Positions 55,233 through 63,904 of a stretch of 64,000 nucleotides of DNA are shown one piece after another (the stretch's first letter is position 1; every line of letters starts with the position of its first letter). Made by a program: the position numbers and the translations under genes. Under the pieces are notes generated by a model. The model saw only the letters and a program-made list of their open reading frames with translations, had not been told where the DNA came from and searched no databases. Source of the DNA: Bacillus sp. AFS073361 (GTDB taxonomy: Bacteria > Bacillota > Bacilli > Bacillales > Cytobacillaceae); NCBI RefSeq assembly GCF_002567005.1, contig NZ_NUZU01000032.1, positions 22,411 to 86,410 of the forward strand, given 5' to 3'.

Positions 55233-55769
55233 TTATTTTGTACCAAAGATTAAACCAACAACGGCAATCGCCGCAATAATACCAACGACATCCGCGAGGA
55301 GTCCTACTTTAAGGGCATCCCCCATTTTTTTAATACCAACAGCTCCAAAATAAACGGTTAACACATAAAACGTCGTGTCAGTACTCCCTTGCAAAACAGA
55401 TGCTAAACGGCCAATAAATGAATCTGGACCATATACAGCAATTAAATCACTAGTCATCCCAAGTGCTGCATTCCCAGAAATTGGCCTTATGATTAGTAAT
55501 GGCACAATTTCAGCAGGTACGCCCATTGTTTTCATGAGTGGGCGAATCCAATTCATTAAAGCATCAAGTGCACCAGATGCCCGGAAGACGGAAATAGCCA
55601 CAAGCATACCAACTAGAAAGGGAATAATGGATACAGCAATTTTAATGCCTTCCTTTCCTCCCTCAACAAAACTTTCATAGGTAGAGACGCGTTTCATTGT
55701 CCCATATAATAGAATAAATCCAATGAGTAATGGAATAAAAGTTAATGAAATTACCGAAATGAGTTCCAT
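55233..55769 (-). CDS. spmB: Spore maturation protein SpmB
   Basis: A 178-residue membrane protein with four to five helices and the nucleoside-recognition (Gate) domain pattern (GTMKRVSTYESFVEGGKEG, IIRPISGNAALGM). With SpmA it is needed for proper spore core dehydration; its transported substrate is unknown. It follows spmA by 6 bp and ends the dacB-spmA-spmB operon. Confidence 0.95.
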   Translation of the reverse strand: MELISVISLTFIPLLIGFILLYGTMKRVSTYESFVEGGKEGIKIAVSIIPFLVGMLVAISVFRASGALDALMNWIRPLMKTMGVPAEIVPLLIIRPISGNAALGMTSDLIAVYGPDSFIGRLASVLQGSTDTTFYVLTVYFGAVGIKKMGDALKVGLLADVVGIIAAIAVVGLIFGTK

Positions 55770-55775
55770 GCATCC

Positions 55776-56363
55776 TCATCCTTTTCTGTTTCTGCGATAA
55801 TAGAAATAACGGTCAATTAGGATTGCTCCTAGTGCTGAAATAATAGTTGCAATGATTGTTGGAATGACAATCTCCGTAGGAGATGCTGAATGATAGTTCA
55901 TTCTAATCGCAATGACAGTAGTAGGAATAATTGTAATACTTGCTGTATTAATTGCTAAAAAGGTGACCATGGATCTGCTGGCAGAATCCTTTCCCCCATT
56001 TAACTTTTTTAATTCTTCCATTGCCTTAATCCCTAAGGGAGTGGCAGCGTTCCCTAATCCAAACATATTTGAAATCATATTGGATAATATATATCCCATC
56101 GCTGGATGGTTAACTGGTACCTCCGGGAAAAGTCGTTTAACTAGCGGTCGAAAAAATCTAGAAAGACGCTCTAGAAGGCCCGATTCCTCCGCAATCCGCA
56201 TCATTCCAAGCCAAAAGACCAGAACACTAATAAGCCCGATACACAGTGTCACCGCTTCTTTCGCCCCATCAAAGATTGCTTTGTTCACTTCAGCCATGGT
56301 TCCATTGATTAATGCGAAAATAAAACCAACAATAAACATAAACACCCAGATATAATTAACCAT
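55776..56363 (-). CDS. spmA: Spore maturation protein SpmA
   Basis: A 195-residue membrane protein with five helices and the Gate-domain features NKAIFDGAKEAVTLCIGLI and SNMFGLGNAATPLGIKAMEEL. It partners SpmB in spore core dehydration and heat resistance. Its ATG lies eight bases inside the end of dacB, showing coupling. Expected to be mother-cell (sigma-E) expressed as in B. subtilis. Confidence 0.95.
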   Translation of the reverse strand: MVNYIWVFMFIVGFIFALINGTMAEVNKAIFDGAKEAVTLCIGLISVLVFWLGMMRIAEESGLLERLSRFFRPLVKRLFPEVPVNHPAMGYILSNMISNMFGLGNAATPLGIKAMEELKKLNGGKDSASRSMVTFLAINTASITIIPTTVIAIRMNYHSASPTEIVIPTIIATIISALGAILIDRYFYYRRNRKG

Positions 56364-57501
56364 TGTCCTTCACACCACAAAAGATAAGAAAAATTTTCTT
56401 TACGAATTCAAACATTCCTTCTTTCTTTACAGGCACGCTTTGATAGTAAATAGGCGTTTCTTGGACAACACGCCCATCTAAGTAAACTGCAGCCTTACCT
56501 ACGACTACATCATTCTTCTTATCATCATCAAATTTTTGTGTCGGTTTATTCAGTTTGTATTTTATGGAGAATAAATCCATTTCCTCGCTTGTAACCGGAT
56601 AAACAATTGTTTTCTTTATATATAGGTGATTCTTATAAGCCTTATTCTTAATACCATCAATCTTACCCTCAGCTAACACTTCAGCCATATCAAACCCTTT
56701 AAAACCACTTTCATACATAGAAATATGGTCATTCCAATCATCTGGATCGTTTAAGGTGACTGCAATTAAGCTCATATCTCCCTTTGTTGCCGTTGTTACC
56801 AAGGTTCGTTTGGCCCGTTTTGTGTACCCTGTTTTTCCACCGGTGGTATATTTATATTTTGTTAGCAAGCGGTTTTTATTTTTCCAAACACGGTCCCAAT
56901 CTTCCGTAGGATTTGGTGCTCGATAAACCTTTGTTCCAGAGATTTTTTTAAAGGTTTTGTCCTGCATGGCATAACGCATTAACACAGCCATGTCATAGGC
57001 TGTGGAGTAATGATTTTCATGATCATCAAGGCCATGAGGATTAGAAAAATGGGTATTTAACATCCCGATTTGCTTTGCTTTTTGATTCATTAGATAGGCA
57101 AAACCCTCAACACTTCCACCCACATATTCGGCTATTGCTACTGCAGTGTCATTTCCAGACCTGAGCATCAATCCATAGACTAAATCTTTAAGTTTAATTT
57201 TTTCTCCTGGCTTTAAATAAACAGATGATCCTTCCGCACGAGTTGCTTGTTCACTTACTTTTACATATTCATTCATTTTCCCCGATTCAATCGCTAGCTT
57301 CGCAGTCATTATTTTCGTAATACTCGCGATTCTTCTTTTTGTGTGGGCATCTTTCTCAAAAAGGATACGCCCTGATTTCTGCTCTATTAAAACAGCACTT
57401 GCTGCACTTACGGAAACAGAAGCTTCCACCTTTTGAGGAATGTTAGCAATGAATAGTGAGACCATGAGGGAATACATAACTAGCTTCCAAATCATTCTCA
57501 T
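56356..57501 (-). CDS. dacB: Sporulation D-alanyl-D-alanine carboxypeptidase DacB
   Basis: The 381-residue low-molecular-weight penicillin-binding protein (PBP5*) trims stem peptides in the spore cortex. A signal peptide (about 1-27) precedes the catalytic S60-ITK63, S115-G-N117 and K223-T-G motifs. The C-terminal part is a beta-sandwich domain with a terminal amphipathic anchor. First of dacB-spmA-spmB. Confidence 0.96.
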   Translation of the reverse strand: MRMIWKLVMYSLMVSLFIANIPQKVEASVSVSAASAVLIEQKSGRILFEKDAHTKRRIASITKIMTAKLAIESGKMNEYVKVSEQATRAEGSSVYLKPGEKIKLKDLVYGLMLRSGNDTAVAIAEYVGGSVEGFAYLMNQKAKQIGMLNTHFSNPHGLDDHENHYSTAYDMAVLMRYAMQDKTFKKISGTKVYRAPNPTEDWDRVWKNKNRLLTKYKYTTGGKTGYTKRAKRTLVTTATKGDMSLIAVTLNDPDDWNDHISMYESGFKGFDMAEVLAEGKIDGIKNKAYKNHLYIKKTIVYPVTSEEMDLFSIKYKLNKPTQKFDDDKKNDVVVGKAAVYLDGRVVQETPIYYQSVPVKKEGMFEFVKKIFLIFCGVKDNG

Positions 57502-57624
57502 TAGATTTACCCCGTCCCCTTGTAAAGTTATCTTCTCTTTTAGTCAAAGCGGTTTCTGCTTTTCATTTTTCTTGTACAAGTTTATGCAGGACAAGGCTTG
57601 TTATGACAATTTGCTGAAGAAAAA

Positions 57625-57653
57625 CGAAAGCAGACGACAACATGCCGTCTGCT
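57625..57653 (-). terminator. Terminator after the superoxide dismutase gene
   Basis: GCAGACGACA and TGCCGTCTGC arms (one mismatch) followed by TTTCGTTTTTC on the minus strand, within 20 bases of the stop. Confidence 0.85.
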
Positions 57654-57670
57654 CAATTTCATTTCCCTTA

Positions 57671-58561
57671 TTACATTGCTGTCCATTTCATGTCTGCTGA
57701 TTTTTCAAAACGCATTTCTACATCATGCCAATTGACTATGTTCCACCAATTGTCTACATATTCAGGTCTTTTATTCTTGTACTGAAGATAATAAGCATGC
57801 TCCCAAACATCTAATACCAAGAGTGGAATGGTATCCCATTGAGTCAAAAGCATATGTCGTTCAGATTGTAAAATCTCCAAATGTCTTGCTTGAGGTGACC
57901 AAACTAATATTGCCCAGCCTACTCCTTCCACTTGTTTGGCCGCTTCAGTAAATTGCTTCTTAAATGCCGTAAAACTGCCAAAGTATTTTTCTATTCCACT
58001 CTTCAAGGGTCCATGTGGACTCCCGCCTCCATGCGGGCTCATGTTTTTCCAAAAAATCGAATGAAGATAATGCCCTGACCCGTGAAAAGCAAGCTCTCTT
58101 GACCAGTGTTTAATTAATGCGAAATCATTTATTTCCCTTGCTTCTTTAAGTTTAAGTTCTGCTTTATTTAATCCATCAACATATGCCTGGTGATGCTTAT
58201 CATGATGAAGTCTCATGATTTCTTCTGATATATATGGTTCCAAAGCATTATAGGGATAGGGGAGGTTAGGCAGTGTATGCCCGCCTAGAGGAACTCTTTT
58301 CTCTCCTACCCTTATGTCACCGCTCGCTTGTTTTCTATTAAAGTAATGTTCCATTTGCTCATGGATGTATTCAGCCTTAGCTTGTAATGTTAGTAGTTCT
58401 TCATTCGATAACTGCGTTCTTGTGCTTTCGATTAACTCAGTAAAACTATCCAGTTGTTCCCATAACTCTGAGCTGCTGCCCTCTTTTTCCGATTGAAGAA
58501 ACTGCTTCATTTGCTCATTCCACTTAAACATTTCGTTTACATATTGACTAAATTTATCCAT
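57671..58561 (-). CDS. sodF: Iron/manganese superoxide dismutase with N-terminal helical extension
   Basis: The 296-residue protein has a helical N-terminal extension of about 90 residues before a full SOD domain (about 95-290). Metal ligands by alignment with the Fe/Mn family are H119, H167 (LHSIFW), D251 and H255 (DVWEHAYY). Metal choice (Fe or Mn) is uncertain. It resembles SodF of B. subtilis. The ATG at 58561 follows GAGGG; an upstream ATG (MRDG) is too close to AGGA. It is a single gene between dacB and ypuI; this location differs from B. subtilis, as I recall. Confidence 0.9.
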   Translation of the reverse strand: MDKFSQYVNEMFKWNEQMKQFLQSEKEGSSSELWEQLDSFTELIESTRTQLSNEELLTLQAKAEYIHEQMEHYFNRKQASGDIRVGEKRVPLGGHTLPNLPYPYNALEPYISEEIMRLHHDKHHQAYVDGLNKAELKLKEAREINDFALIKHWSRELAFHGSGHYLHSIFWKNMSPHGGGSPHGPLKSGIEKYFGSFTAFKKQFTEAAKQVEGVGWAILVWSPQARHLEILQSERHMLLTQWDTIPLLVLDVWEHAYYLQYKNKRPEYVDNWWNIVNWHDVEMRFEKSADMKWTAM

Positions 58562-58631
58562 ACCATCCCTCATTCCTGACCTGTTAAGATGTAATCTACC
58601 TAAATGGTATGAGAGATACGGTTTAATAAGA

Positions 58632-58662
58632 ACAAAAACAAAGCTGCCCTTGTAGGGCAGCC
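58632..58662 (-). terminator. Terminator downstream of ypuI
   Basis: GCTGCCCT and AGGGCAGC arms (58643-58661) with a three-base loop; on the minus strand TTTGTTTTTG follows. Confidence 0.88.
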
Positions 58663-58703
58663 GTAAAAAAATAAAAATATTAAGTTTTTCGACTATGGTA
58701 ACA

Positions 58704-58735
58704 GTCCAGCTTCAGCGCTATGGCGCTGCCGCTTT
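58704..58735 (-). repeat. Copy 3 of the post-stop dispersed repeat
   Basis: Minus strand AAAGCGGCAGCGCC followed by ATAGCGCTGAAGCTGGAC begins directly at the ypuI stop codon. It matches copy 1 at about 26 of 32 positions and has the same orientation relative to its upstream gene. Confidence 0.75.
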
Positions 58736-59224
58736 TTATTTTGATTGGATCATTTTAGTTCTATAGTCTGTTTCATAATACTCAAGTTCTTCCCTGATTT
58801 GTTGAAAGTCACCTTCTAAACTTTTAACCAACTGAGCGATATTGTCTGATACAGTGCGGTAAAACTTAATAGAATTTCTTCCAGTGTATGCTGACCTGCT
58901 GTCCTCATACCATGCATCATTTTTCGGAGAGAAAAACTCTTCAATACATTGATGGTAAATTTTGTAAAGCGTCTTTTCCGCTGCAGCTTTTTGAAAAGGG
59001 CTGCCCTGCAAAATAACGGAACATGCATCTAACCCTTCCTCGCTATAAACAACTATTTTTCGTAAATTTGCGAAGATCAATTTATTATAGTTTGTATCTT
59101 CTTCATTTTCTAAGTTTAATTGTGAAATAGTTGTCTCATTTAAAAAATTCTCTAATGTTGAGATAGATCTTCCTAGAAAACTCTTTACATCATTTAATTG
59201 TGATTTTACCAATGTATTCCCCAT
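58736..59224 (-). CDS. ypuI: YpuI, DUF3907 family protein
   Basis: A 162-residue helical cytoplasmic protein. The C-terminal half contains IYHQCIEEFFSPKNDAWYEDS and REELEYYETDYRTKMIQ, both as in B. subtilis YpuI. Function is unknown. The ATG at 59224 (MGNTLVKSQLNDVKSF) follows AGGGGGT; the open frame to 59305 is not used. It lies in the scpA-scpB group and ends at a dispersed repeat and terminator. Confidence 0.88.
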   Translation of the reverse strand: MGNTLVKSQLNDVKSFLGRSISTLENFLNETTISQLNLENEEDTNYNKLIFANLRKIVVYSEEGLDACSVILQGSPFQKAAAEKTLYKIYHQCIEEFFSPKNDAWYEDSRSAYTGRNSIKFYRTVSDNIAQLVKSLEGDFQQIREELEYYETDYRTKMIQSK

Positions 59225-59261
59225 TGTGTACCCCCTAGGTTTTTTACTTCGTTTATTATAC

Positions 59262-59681
59262 TTATTTTGGCTGCATGATGAATTCAAGCGGAGAACGAAG
59301 CTCATATTCTTTCTTTTGATTTAAAGAAAGAAAAATTTCAGGTAATTTATTATAATTGATATCTTTAAAATACGATGCAAATTCCTGCTTAGAATTAATA
59401 TAAAGTCGTTTCCGGCTGCGCAGGCCTGGGTTTTTCAAGAGACAGACCAACGCTACAATGTCTTTAAAGGCAATTTCATCATCTTGCTGAACAAAAATTG
59501 GGTCTTGCTGGTATGGTGTAAATTCATGCCGAATTTCATCAAAATACCTTACGTATAGAACATGAAGTGTTTTTTCCTCTCCATCTTCATAAAAGGTAAC
59601 GATGCTCCTGTTAAAAAAATCCTCAGAAGTATTTGATTTTTCTTTTTCTAATTCAAACCCTTTACACTCTTTAATTAACAA
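59262..59681 (-). CDS. Unrecognised 139-residue protein in the scp-ypuI operon
   Basis: I do not recognise this protein. It has a mixed alpha/beta composition with many aromatic and charged residues (TFYEDGEEKTLHVLYVRYFDE and RSRKRLYINSKQEFASYF) and no signal or membrane segment. The likely start is the TTG at 59681, ten bases after AAGGAG (59692-59697); the open frame extends to 59717 without a ribosome site there. It lies between scpB (120 bp) and ypuI (37 bp). As I recall, B. subtilis has no gene at this place. Confidence 0.6.
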   Translation of the reverse strand: MLIKECKGFELEKEKSNTSEDFFNRSIVTFYEDGEEKTLHVLYVRYFDEIRHEFTPYQQDPIFVQQDDEIAFKDIVALVCLLKNPGLRSRKRLYINSKQEFASYFKDINYNKLPEIFLSLNQKKEYELRSPLEFIMQPK

Positions 59682-59801
59682 ATAAATTCCACTCCTTGGC
59701 CAATGAAAATATGGCAAATAAATCTGATCAACTCACCTGAGAATGAATTACATAATTTACTTAGCTTCATTTTATCATAAATTCAATTAAGTATTTGAAA
59801 A

Positions 59802-60389
59802 TTAAGAATTAATCGTGTCCTGAAATCTCTCAAAAAAAAGATCTGCCTCTTCTTGAATGAATTCCTCTTCTCCCTTTTCGGGAAGCTTAGGAAGTTCTTC
59901 AATACTCTTTAGACCAAAGTAATCAAGAAACTCTTTTGTCGTCCCATATAAATAGGCTCTTCCAGTCCCTTCCGCACGACCAACTTCTTTGATCAATGCT
60001 TTGGCCATCAGGGTATGCAGCGGTCTCTCTGTTTTGACACCACGGATTTCCTCTATTTCCGCTCGAGTTATAGGCTGCTTATAGGCAATAATCGCTAATG
60101 TTTCTAATGCTGCCTGTGACAGTGTCGTCGTATGCGGGGAATCAACCAGCTTTTTTAAATAAGCAGCATTTTCTTTTTTCGTGGCAAGCTGGTATGTTCC
60201 CGCTAGCTGTACAATCATAATTCCCCTATTAGTATCACGCTCATATTGTTTTTTTAAATCTTCGATGATTTCATTTGCTTTTAATTCACTTACTTCAAGG
60301 ACCTCTACTAGTTGTTTTAATGAAAGACCTTCATCTCCAGCAGCAAACAAAAGGCTCTCTAAAATGCTATTCCAATTAATGATGTCCAA
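59802..60389 (-). CDS. scpB: Segregation and condensation protein B
   Basis: The 195-residue kleisin-partner protein consists of two winged-helix domains ([23 protein letters not shown] and [22 protein letters not shown]). With ScpA and SMC it condenses and separates chromosomes. Its start lies 14 bases inside the end of scpA, so translation is coupled. The C-terminal acidic tail is typical. Confidence 0.96.
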   Translation of the reverse strand: MDIINWNSILESLLFAAGDEGLSLKQLVEVLEVSELKANEIIEDLKKQYERDTNRGIMIVQLAGTYQLATKKENAAYLKKLVDSPHTTTLSQAALETLAIIAYKQPITRAEIEEIRGVKTERPLHTLMAKALIKEVGRAEGTGRAYLYGTTKEFLDYFGLKSIEELPKLPEKGEEEFIQEEADLFFERFQDTINS

Positions 60390-61146
60390 TCATTTCTGCC
60401 CCTTCCTTTACCGCTTCAACATAAATATCTCCAAAGTTCTCTCGTTGCTGTGCATCGATTTCTTTTCTTTTTATTAGCTCTAAAATCGCCAAAAAAGTGA
60501 CTACAATGTGGTCTTTCGTTCGATAAGGAAATAAATCATTAAAGTTTTTCCGGCCCTTTAGCTGCTTTAATTCAGCCATTATTTCTGTCATTCTGGTATC
60601 AATTGATATTTCTTGGCGAGCAATCTTCGTAGCCATTGGGCGCTGAAGCTTCTTCCGTCGCATTAATTTTTGAAAAGCCGCCAGCATATCATATAGTGAC
60701 ACATTTAACTCTGCTTTTTCAGGCTGGCTCTCTTTTGCGTACTCTGAGAGATCACTTGGCGGCTTTGTATACATAAGCCCTCGCTCTACTTCCATCGACT
60801 TTAAGTCATGAGCTGCTTCTTTAAACTTGCGGTATTCGATTAGACGCTCAACCAGTTCATCTCGTGGGTCTTCTTCATATAAGATGTCAGGATCCTCATA
60901 ACCAGGAACCTCCTCATGTTTGGGTAAGAGCATCTTACTCTTAATGACAAGTAATGTTGCAGCCATTACCAAAAACTCGCTTGCAACATCTAACTTAAGT
61001 TCATTCATTGTCTTAATATACATTAAGTACTGCTCAGTTATTTGGGCAACTGGAATATCATATATGTCAATTTCAAGCCCATTAATTAAATGGAGCAACA
61101 AATCTAACGGTCCTTCAAATGCATCAATTTTCACCTGGTATGGCAT
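60376..61146 (-). CDS. scpA: Segregation and condensation protein A (kleisin)
   Basis: A 256-residue kleisin that bridges the SMC heads. The N-terminal part [19 protein letters not shown] is the family signature, followed by an acidic linker and a C-terminal winged helix (about 170-250, [23 protein letters not shown]). It precedes scpB with a 14-base overlap. ATG start at 61146. Confidence 0.97.
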   Translation of the reverse strand: MPYQVKIDAFEGPLDLLLHLINGLEIDIYDIPVAQITEQYLMYIKTMNELKLDVASEFLVMAATLLVIKSKMLLPKHEEVPGYEDPDILYEEDPRDELVERLIEYRKFKEAAHDLKSMEVERGLMYTKPPSDLSEYAKESQPEKAELNVSLYDMLAAFQKLMRRKKLQRPMATKIARQEISIDTRMTEIMAELKQLKGRKNFNDLFPYRTKDHIVVTFLAILELIKRKEIDAQQRENFGDIYVEAVKEGAEMIGHH

Positions 61147-61286
61147 TGTACTTCACCAAAATTCTTTAAAAATAAGTTGTTGATTATCCACTTCGACTAA
61201 TAATAGTATAGAGGATTAAATGAGGTTATCCAATAGAAAAATCAACTCCCCGAGGGAATATTATCAAATCATGATGTTTGCCCATA

Positions 61287-61314
61287 ACATTGGACTAGTA
61301 TCCTACATATGATG
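61287..61314 (+). promoter_or_regulatory. Candidate sigma-K promoter of the YjcZ-type peptide gene
   Basis: ACA (61287-61289) and CATATGATG (61306-61314) are 16 bases apart, matching the late mother-cell sigma-K pattern mACm-N16-CATAnnnTA except for the last base. The gene's ATG is about 43 bases further on. Confidence 0.5.
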
Positions 61315-61356
61315 ACAAGGAAAAGAACAAAACATCATTTTTAGGAGGTAGTGAAT

Positions 61357-61446
61357 ATGTCTGAACATGGATTTGGATCCGGATTTGCTTTAATTGTAGT
61401 TCTATTTATCTTGTTAATTATCGTTGGTGCTTCCTGGGTATATTAA
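61357..61446 (+). CDS. YjcZ-family small sporulation peptide
   Basis: A 29-residue peptide, MSEHGFGSGFALIVVLFILL..., ending IVGASWVY, with a Gly-rich head and one hydrophobic helix. This is the YjcZ/YnfU-like sporulation peptide pattern, many copies of which occur in Bacillaceae genomes. The AGGAGG site lies eight bases before the ATG. It is a single gene with a candidate sigma-K promoter and its own terminator. Confidence 0.85.
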   Translation: MSEHGFGSGFALIVVLFILLIIVGASWVY

Positions 61447-61515
61447 TTAGACAGGAAGGCTGAAGAACTACTAAAAAACCAGTTCAATAAAGCAGCCATT
61501 ACCGTTAGACAAACT

Positions 61516-61546
61516 GGACCCGTCTTTCATGACGGGTTTTTTTTAT
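61516..61546 (+). terminator. Terminator after the YjcZ-type gene
   Basis: ACCCGTC (61518-61524) and GACGGGT (61531-61537) flank TTTCAT; eight T residues follow on the plus strand. Confidence 0.9.
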
Positions 61547-61610
61547 TTATTCGAGACAGCATATAACTGTGATACACTATACATAATTATTGTGTAAGGG
61601 GGTGAATTGC

Positions 61611-62132
61611 TTGTACCCTAGCGAGTATATCCATTTTTTAGCCCATTTTCATGGAGACCGTGATTATTTCGAATGCCATGAACTTCTTGAAGACTATTGG
61701 AAAAAAACAGATTCGAGAAACAAAGACTCCATCTGGGTTGGTTTCATATTATTATCCGTTTCTCTATATCATCATCGCCGAAAAAATTTTAGCGGTGCAA
61801 AGCGGACGTTAGCTAAAGCAATTAAAATTTTCGAATTACAACCAGATTCTATCACTAAACTTGGAATAACTCCCGTCGGGCTTATCCATTTATTACATGA
61901 ACAATTATCGTCTCTTCAGAAAGGTGAATCGTATCGAAGCATCTCAATTCCGATTTGTGACACTTCCTTAACTGAATTAGCGAAAAAAACATGTGAACAA
62001 AAAGGGTTTATTTGGGGTAATCAAAGTGATATGACCAATAAATTCATTATTGATCGTCATAAATTACGCGACAGAACCAGCATAGTCCAAGAAAGATTGA
62101 AGTCATTAAAGACGCGAAAAGGCAGCGAATAA
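61611..62132 (+). CDS. ypuF: YpuF, DUF309 family protein
   Basis: A 173-residue helical cytoplasmic protein with the DUF309 signature HFHGDRDYFECHELLEDYWK and a later HHRRKNFSGAKRTLAKA. Function is unknown. The start is TTG at 61611, six bases after AGGGGGTG, giving MYPSEYIHFLAHF as in B. subtilis YpuF. It faces ribT convergently, with a shared terminator; in B. subtilis, as I recall, it lies next to ribT too. Confidence 0.87.
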   Translation: MYPSEYIHFLAHFHGDRDYFECHELLEDYWKKTDSRNKDSIWVGFILLSVSLYHHRRKNFSGAKRTLAKAIKIFELQPDSITKLGITPVGLIHLLHEQLSSLQKGESYRSISIPICDTSLTELAKKTCEQKGFIWGNQSDMTNKFIIDRHKLRDRTSIVQERLKSLKTRKGSE

Positions 62133-62153
62133 ATTATTATTCACTGCCTTTTT
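62117..62153. terminator. Shared terminator of ypuF and ribT
   Basis: AAAAGGCAGCGAATAA and TTATTCACTGCCTTTT pair with one mismatch and have A/T runs on both sides. The ypuF stop lies in the first arm. Confidence 0.9.
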
Positions 62154-62163
62154 GAAGATAAGA

Positions 62164-62514
<351 letters not shown>

Positions 62515-62688
62515 TTAGATCCCTCATTATATTAAATAAACCGATAAACTTGATGGTTTAACAATAGTATATTTTTACCAAGTAGCTGAATATTAAACAC
62601 TATTCATTATATGTATTGGAAGTTATTATGTTTCATCAATCACCATGATACATAATAAACGGTCAATCATCAATGGAAAAAATTAATA
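62515..62688. other. AT-rich gene-free spacer where rib genes would be expected
   Basis: No open reading frame, RFN element or terminator is seen. It presumably holds the ribT promoter on the minus strand. Together with the stretch 62785-63014 it makes up most of the 500 bp between ribT and ypuA. Confidence 0.5.
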
Positions 62689-62784
62689 TTAGTGTTTCGG
62701 TCCGATAAAAATCCAATAGATAACTCCCCATAAGATCGACACACCAATAAGAACACAAAATATAATCCAGTTGCTTCTCTTCAT
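62689..62784 (-). CDS. Candidate 31-residue single-pass membrane peptide
   Basis: MKRSNWIIFCVLIGVSIL..., ending FIGPKH, is one membrane helix with a basic N-terminus and a His at the end. GGAGG lies ten bases before the ATG at 62784. I do not recognise it. It is too short for coding statistics, but the ribosome site, helix pattern and isolation make it a fair candidate. Small accessory subunits of membrane complexes look like this. Confidence 0.5.
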   Translation of the reverse strand: MKRSNWIIFCVLIGVSILWGVIYWIFIGPKH

Positions 62785-63014
62785 TAAAATGTTTCCTCCA
62801 AAAGAATATTGAAGATTTGGTACTGTCCTACATTCTACACTATTTTGCAAAAATAAGCTATTCTACTTACATATTTTACATTTTTTCGAGCAAGTTCTAC
62901 TTTCTATGAAACTTAAAGCTTGTTATTTACGTTATTATTATTGAATTCGGTTATATTATAATAAACAGAGTCACTACATTTTCATGATTACCTGTAAATT
63001 CCGAGGAGGAAACT
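62785..63014. other. Divergent promoter region before ypuA
   Basis: AT-rich, with no further gene visible. It should contain promoters for the small membrane ORF (minus) and ypuA (plus); none is clear enough to name. The ypuA ribosome site GAGGAGG lies at its right end. Confidence 0.45.
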
Positions 63015-63878
63015 ATGAAAAAAACTATTATTTACTTCATGTTGGCTTTTTTAATTTTCAATCCAATTCGCACCTTTGCTGATGTAGCAGAAGGTGACAT
63101 GATTGTTACATTAGGTCAAAATTTAACTGAAGCTCAGAAGAAGGCACTTTTATTAGAAATGGGTGCTCCTGATGATGTTCAGATTGTCACTGTCACAAAC
63201 GAGGAAGAACACCAGTATTTAGGGAAATATGTGTCAAAATCACTTATCGGAACAAAAGCCATTTCATCATCGGCGATAACCATCCAACCAAAAGGTGCGG
63301 GTGTCACGGTTGAAACGAAGAATATTAATTGGGTCACGGACGAAATGTACATCAATGCTCTAATAACTGCCGGTGTAAAGGATGCAAAAATTTATATAAC
63401 GGCCCCGATTACTGTTTCTGGAACTGCAGCATTAACAGGGATTATAAAAGCCTACGAGATATCTGCTGATAAGACCATTCCTGAAGAAGTGAAACAGGCA
63501 GCAAATCAAGAAATGGTTGAAACTGCGAAATTAGGTGACTCCATAGGTGAAGAGAATGCCGCCGCGTTAATTGCAAAAATTAAAGAAGAAATTGCAAAGA
63601 ATAAACCAAAAAATGATCAAGAATTACAAAATATTATCGAACAGGCTGCAAAGGACTTAAATGTAAAGCTTACAGATGAAGAAATGCAGCGGTTAATAGA
63701 CTTTTTTAACAAGCTAAAGGATTTAAACATTGACTGGAATCAAGTTAGCGACCAATTAAATAAAGCGAAGGATCAAATTTCTAATTTTCTTAAGTCAGAA
63801 GAAGGGCAAGGTTTTTTAGATAAGTTAAAACAATTTTTCAATTGGCTGATTGATACGATTAAGTCGATATTCTCTTAA
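63015..63878 (+). CDS. ypuA: YpuA, DUF1002 family secreted protein
   Basis: The 287-residue protein has a signal peptide (about 1-22) and a DUF1002 domain (about 25-150, VTLGQNLTEAQKKALLLEMGA and TAPITVSGTAALTGIIKAYE), followed by a long helical region with a lysine- and glutamine-rich coil and a C-terminal amphipathic helix (FNWLIDTIKSIFS). Function is unknown. Position after ribT recalls the ypuA-rib order of B. subtilis. Confidence 0.9.
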   Translation: MKKTIIYFMLAFLIFNPIRTFADVAEGDMIVTLGQNLTEAQKKALLLEMGAPDDVQIVTVTNEEEHQYLGKYVSKSLIGTKAISSSAITIQPKGAGVTVETKNINWVTDEMYINALITAGVKDAKIYITAPITVSGTAALTGIIKAYEISADKTIPEEVKQAANQEMVETAKLGDSIGEENAAALIAKIKEEIAKNKPKNDQELQNIIEQAAKDLNVKLTDEEMQRLIDFFNKLKDLNIDWNQVSDQLNKAKDQISNFLKSEEGQGFLDKLKQFFNWLIDTIKSIFS

Positions 63879-63904
63879 TAGAAGGCTGTGTTAACCTTGT
63901 CTGT

